Shown: piece after piece, positions 13,758 through 14,411 of the stretch
Layout: each line of letters opens with the position of its first letter
Position numbering within the stretch: the stretch's first letter is position 1
Origin: JAVRLB01 sp049965455
GTDB lineage: Archaea > Thermoplasmatota > Thermoplasmata > Thermoplasmatales > ARK-15
Length of the DNA: 14,411 nucleotides
Direction of reading: 5' to 3'
NCBI GenBank assembly: GCA_049965455.1
Contig: JBMFWH010000034.1
Coordinates: forward strand, 1 to 14,411
Program-made: the position numbers and the translations under genes
The notes under the pieces: generated by a model
What the model was told of the DNA's origin: nothing
The model's input: the letters and a program-made list of their open reading frames with translations, nothing else
Databases searched by the model: none

Positions 13758-13788
13758 GATTGTAATATCCTATAACCAAGAGAATAAC

Positions 13789-14259
13789 ATGAAAGAAAAA
13801 ATTGATAACGAAAAAATTGACAATATAGATATGGAAATAATCCGAATATTGAAAGACGACTCTAAAAAACCTTTAGAGGAAATGAGCAAGGTATTGGGGC
13901 TTTCAAAATCTACGATATATTACAGGATCAATAGATTAATAAAGAGGGGGATAATCAAAAAATTTTCAATAGTGCTGGATAACAAGAAACTCGGCTATGA
14001 CATATCTGCATTATGCTGTATTAACATAAAGTTCAAGCAAGCATCGATAGAAGATATTGCCAATAAATTAGCTGCAATAAATGGTATTGAATCTGTTTAC
14101 TCTACACTTGGAGAGATGGATTTTTTCGTAACTATTGTCGCAAAAAGTAAGGATGATCTTAAAGATACGATAGAGAAGATAAATAACCTTGAGGAAATTG
14201 AAAGGACAAGCACATTCTTTATATTGAACAAATTAAAAGAAGAACAGATAAATATTTAA
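13789..14259 (+). CDS. Lrp/AsnC-family transcription regulator
   Basis: A DNA-binding regulator, usually dimeric or octameric and tuned by amino acids. The 156-residue protein has an N-terminal helix-turn-helix (about 14-60: IDMEIIRILKDDSKKPLEE, then GLSKSTIYYRINRLIKRGII). A RAM ligand-binding domain follows (about 70-148) with the typical ingiesVYSTLGEMDFFVTIVAKS stretch. The frame starts at ATG 13756, but the TATA box overlaps that codon, so ATG 13789 is preferred. It is divergent from nadE and may control that gene or itself, as many family members do. Only six bases separate its stop from the tRNA-Pro gene, so the two may share a transcript. The effector cannot be predicted from sequence. 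Confidence 0.92.
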   Translation: MKEKIDNEKIDNIDMEIIRILKDDSKKPLEEMSKVLGLSKSTIYYRINRLIKRGIIKKFSIVLDNKKLGYDISALCCINIKFKQASIEDIANKLAAINGIESVYSTLGEMDFFVTIVAKSKDDLKDTIEKINNLEEIERTSTFFILNKLKEEQINI

Positions 14260-14265
14260 CTTTGT

Positions 14266-14339
14266 GGGGTTGTGGGGTAGCTTGGCCATCCTACGGGCTT
14301 TGGGAGCCTGAGACCCCGGTTCAAATCCGGGCAACCCCA
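14266..14339 (+). tRNA. tRNA-Pro (anticodon UGG)
   Basis: The acceptor stem GGGGTTG (14266-14272) pairs with CAACCCC (14332-14338), with A73 at 14339. The D-arm has A14, G18 and G19. The anticodon stem CGGGC (14294-14298) pairs with GCCTG (14306-14310), and the loop TTTGGGA gives anticodon TGG at 14301-14303. The T-arm is CCCGG, TTCAAAT, CCGGG (14315-14331). There is no intron, and CCA is not encoded, as is common in archaea. The gene follows the Lrp/AsnC stop by six bases. Its last five bases are also the first five of the right copy of the 77-bp repeat. Confidence 0.95.
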
Positions 14340-14411
14340 TCTAATGTTTGGGGCAGCTTATTTTTATATAAATAAATATTTAACGCTGAAAAAATAAAAA
14401 ATTTTGAGATA
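14335..14411 (-). repeat. 77-bp inverted repeat, right copy (reaches the window edge)
   Basis: Reverse complement of 11238-11314 with one mismatch. It starts in the last five bases of tRNA-Pro and runs to the last base of the window, so it may extend further. Just after the tRNA it reads GCAGCTTATTTTTATATAA, a T-rich stretch suited to end tRNA transcription. Confidence 0.9.

Noticed and set aside
14335..14411. tRNA 3'-end repeat as an integrase attachment site
   Set aside because: Attachment duplicates are direct repeats of a longer tRNA 3' part with an integrase gene between them. Here the repeat is inverted, only five bases are tRNA, and no integrase is present.

Overview
This AT-rich window reads as a chromosome segment from a thermoacidophilic archaeon of the order Thermoplasmatales or a close relative. 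The supporting signs are: an archaeal-type pantoate kinase; a tRNA-Pro without an encoded CCA; A/T-rich TATA boxes about 28-30 bases ahead of start codons in place of bacterial -35/-10 boxes; Shine-Dalgarno sites mainly on genes inside operons; and a secreted, C-terminally membrane-anchored sedolisin (S53) protease of the kind expected in acid environments. I cannot name a species.

Layout, left to right. Bases 1-178 look like the right end of a mobile element that continues off the left edge, with the start of a leftward reading frame inside it. Next comes pantoate kinase (224-1069, +), whose end overlaps the end of a leftward three-gene operon (4220 to 1053, -): glutamate formimidoyltransferase, formimidoyl-THF cyclodeaminase and formate-THF ligase. 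These would move the one-carbon unit of formiminoglutamate (from histidine breakdown) into the folate pool and toward formate with ATP recovery. A divergent promoter region separates this operon from a rightward pair (4319-7861, +): a compact SNF2 helicase and, with no gap, a coiled-coil protein carrying a long, regular array of Cys/His zinc-binding units. This pair is the best candidate for an undescribed system.

At 7907-8076 there is a 170-bp gene-less element with inverted ends and a perfect 8-bp target duplication, just upstream of the S53 protease promoter (gene 8124-10778, +). A small NfeD-like membrane protein follows (10821-11228, +).

The right part holds a complete 1467-bp insertion sequence (11360-12826; IS1634-like DDE transposase) with short inverted ends and an 8-bp target duplication, then NAD synthetase (-), a divergent Lrp/AsnC regulator (+) and tRNA-Pro(UGG). 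A 77-bp repeat with one mismatch occurs in inverted orientation just after the NfeD-like gene (11238-11314) and just after the tRNA (14335-14411, the window edge). It brackets the IS, nadE, the regulator and the tRNA.

Across the window the likely start codons are often internal to the longest reading frame, because the TATA box would put the transcription start at the internal codon (leaderless mRNAs). Genes inside operons instead have clear ribosome-binding sites. Starts given here follow that logic.
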